Assembly (NCBI GenBank): GCA_029263035.1
Contig: JAJCYF010000012.1
Location: 1 to 5,555 of the forward strand
DNA length: 5,555 nucleotides
From: Actinomycetes bacterium
GTDB taxonomy: Bacteria > Actinomycetota > CADDZG01 > JAHWKV01
Direction of reading: 5' to 3'
Part shown: positions 4,792-5,555 of the stretch, in pieces
Layout of the letters: each line of letters opens with the position of its first letter
Position numbering within the stretch: the stretch's first letter is position 1
Position numbers and translations under genes: made by a program
Notes under the pieces: generated by a model
Seen by the model: only the letters and a program-made list of their open reading frames with translations
What the model was told of the DNA's origin: nothing
Database searches by the model: none

Positions 4792-5555
4792 TCAGCCAGC
4801 CGTCAGGCCAACGTCGATGCACTCGGCGTTGGCAAGGGCTTTGTCGACCAGTGCCGGGATGTCCAGCGCCGCCTCGGCCTGGACGACATCCCTGGAGTGG
4901 ACCGCAGTGCTCACCTGCCGGGGGATGAACAGCACGCAGCAGTCCATGTGCGGCTGGATGGAGATCTCGTAGGTTCCGATCCATTTGCCGGTGGCCTCGA
5001 TCTCCAGCTTGTCGAACCCGATCAGCGGGCGGAGCACCGGCATCGCCTCGACTACCTCGCCGATGGACGTCAGGTTGGGAAGTGTCTGCGAGGCCACCTG
5101 CCCCAGGCACTCCCCGGTGACCAGAGCCTGGGCGCCCTCGCGCCCGGCCAGGGCCTCGGCGATTCGCATCATCATCCGGCGGTAGAGCACGATTCTGAGC
5201 TCCTGGGGTGCCGACAGGACAATCTCCGACTGGATGTCGCCGAACTGAACCATCCACAACTTGGACCGCAGGGTCCAGGGAGCGAGGTGGCGCGCCAGGC
5301 GGGTGGCCTGGCGGGCGCTCGACGGGTCGGCGAAGGGCTGGCCGTGGAAGTGGACGAAGTCCACGTTGGACCCCCTCCGGGCCATGCGCCAGGCGGCGAC
5401 CGGCGAGTCGATGCCGCCGGAAAGCAGGGCAAGCACCTTCCCGGAGGTTCCTACCGGCAGCCCGCCAGGTCCGGGGATCTTCTGGGCGTAGAAGTAGGCG
5501 CGGTTGCCTGTCAGCTCTATGTAGCAGGTCCAGTCCGGCTTACCCAGGTCGACCC
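4792..5555 (-). CDS. thiI: ThiI, tRNA 4-thiouridine synthase, C-terminal part, 5' end beyond the right edge
   Basis: ThiI adenylates U8 of tRNA and transfers sulfur to form 4-thiouridine; in many bacteria it also takes part in thiamine thiazole sulfur delivery, using persulfide from a cysteine desulfurase. The reading frame is open to the edge (last full codon 5553-5551), 253 residues visible, so the GTG at 5436 is not the start. Upstream of it lies the conserved KIPGPGGLPVGTSGK, leading into the PP-loop LLSGGIDSPVAAWRM (visible residues 43-57). Further family landmarks are VTGECLGQVASQTLPNL (145-161, Cys where Ser or Ala is usual), LRPLIGFDKLEIEATG (174-189), IGTYEISIQPHMDCC (192-206) with the conserved Cys pair, and LFIPR. 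Only 47 residues follow the Cys pair, so there is no C-terminal rhodanese domain; this is the short form, as in Bacillus, rather than the E. coli form. The THUMP region would lie outside the window. The gene is convergent with the glycosylase gene, 39 bp apart. Confidence 0.96.
   Translation of the reverse strand, partial: VDLGKPDWTCYIELTGNRAYFYAQKIPGPGGLPVGTSGKVLALLSGGIDSPVAAWRMARRGSNVDFVHFHGQPFADPSSARQATRLARHLAPWTLRSKLWMVQFGDIQSEIVLSAPQELRIVLYRRMMMRIAEALAGREGAQALVTGECLGQVASQTLPNLTSIGEVVEAMPVLRPLIGFDKLEIEATGKWIGTYEISIQPHMDCCVLFIPRQVSTAVHSRDVVQAEAALDIPALVDKALANAECIDVGLTAG

Noticed and set aside
4562..5257. A 231-codon open frame on - overlapping thiI and the glycosylase 3' end
   Set aside because: Its composition is Gly/Arg/Pro-rich and it overlaps thiI in another frame of the same strand; a shadow.
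5434..5436. GTG as the start of thiI
   Set aside because: The frame stays open upstream to the window edge and encodes the conserved KIPGPGGLPVGTSGK that precedes the PP-loop, so the codon is internal.

Overview
The window is a compact, GC-rich piece of bacterial chromosome that looks actinobacterial. Three things point there: the truncated RNB-type ribonuclease at the left edge resembles the short actinobacterial form, the Fpg/Nei-like glycosylase belongs to a subfamily I associate mainly with Actinobacteria, and the best promoter (before the glycosylase) has the TAnnnT-plus-7 layout of leaderless genes common in that phylum. The assignment is from memory of the families, not from a search.

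Layout, left to right: (1) the 3' half of an RNB-family exoribonuclease on +, running in from the left edge; (2) a two-gene minus-strand unit, a GNAT acetyltransferase followed 30 bp later by an aldo/keto reductase, converging on the ribonuclease with a 4-bp overlap of stop codons; (3) a small membrane-anchored YdcF/DUF218 protein on +, divergent from the GNAT gene across only 20 bp; (4) an unrecognised 274-residue cytoplasmic protein on -, convergent with the YdcF gene, the two stops lying in the two copies of a 15-bp tandem duplication; (5) a 127-bp divergent intergenic region holding the clearest regulatory signals; (6) an Fpg/Nei-like DNA glycosylase on +; (7) the C-terminal part of ThiI (tRNA 4-thiouridine synthase) on -, running off the right edge. 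Apart from the 127-bp gap, spacings are -4, 30, 20, 11 and 39 bp; no stretch over 300 bases lacks a gene.

The genes do not form one pathway. They cover RNA turnover, redox metabolism, acetyl transfer, envelope-linked YdcF function, DNA repair and tRNA thiolation, and strand alternates almost gene by gene. Only the GNAT and aldo/keto reductase genes look like an operon. I found no RNA gene, insertion sequence, CRISPR array, phage gene or recognisable defence system, and no evidence for a large undescribed system. The points worth a second look are local: an unresolved translation start (possibly a frameshift) before the 274-residue gene, the duplication that doubles the stop codons of two convergent genes, and substitutions at normally invariant Fpg positions.
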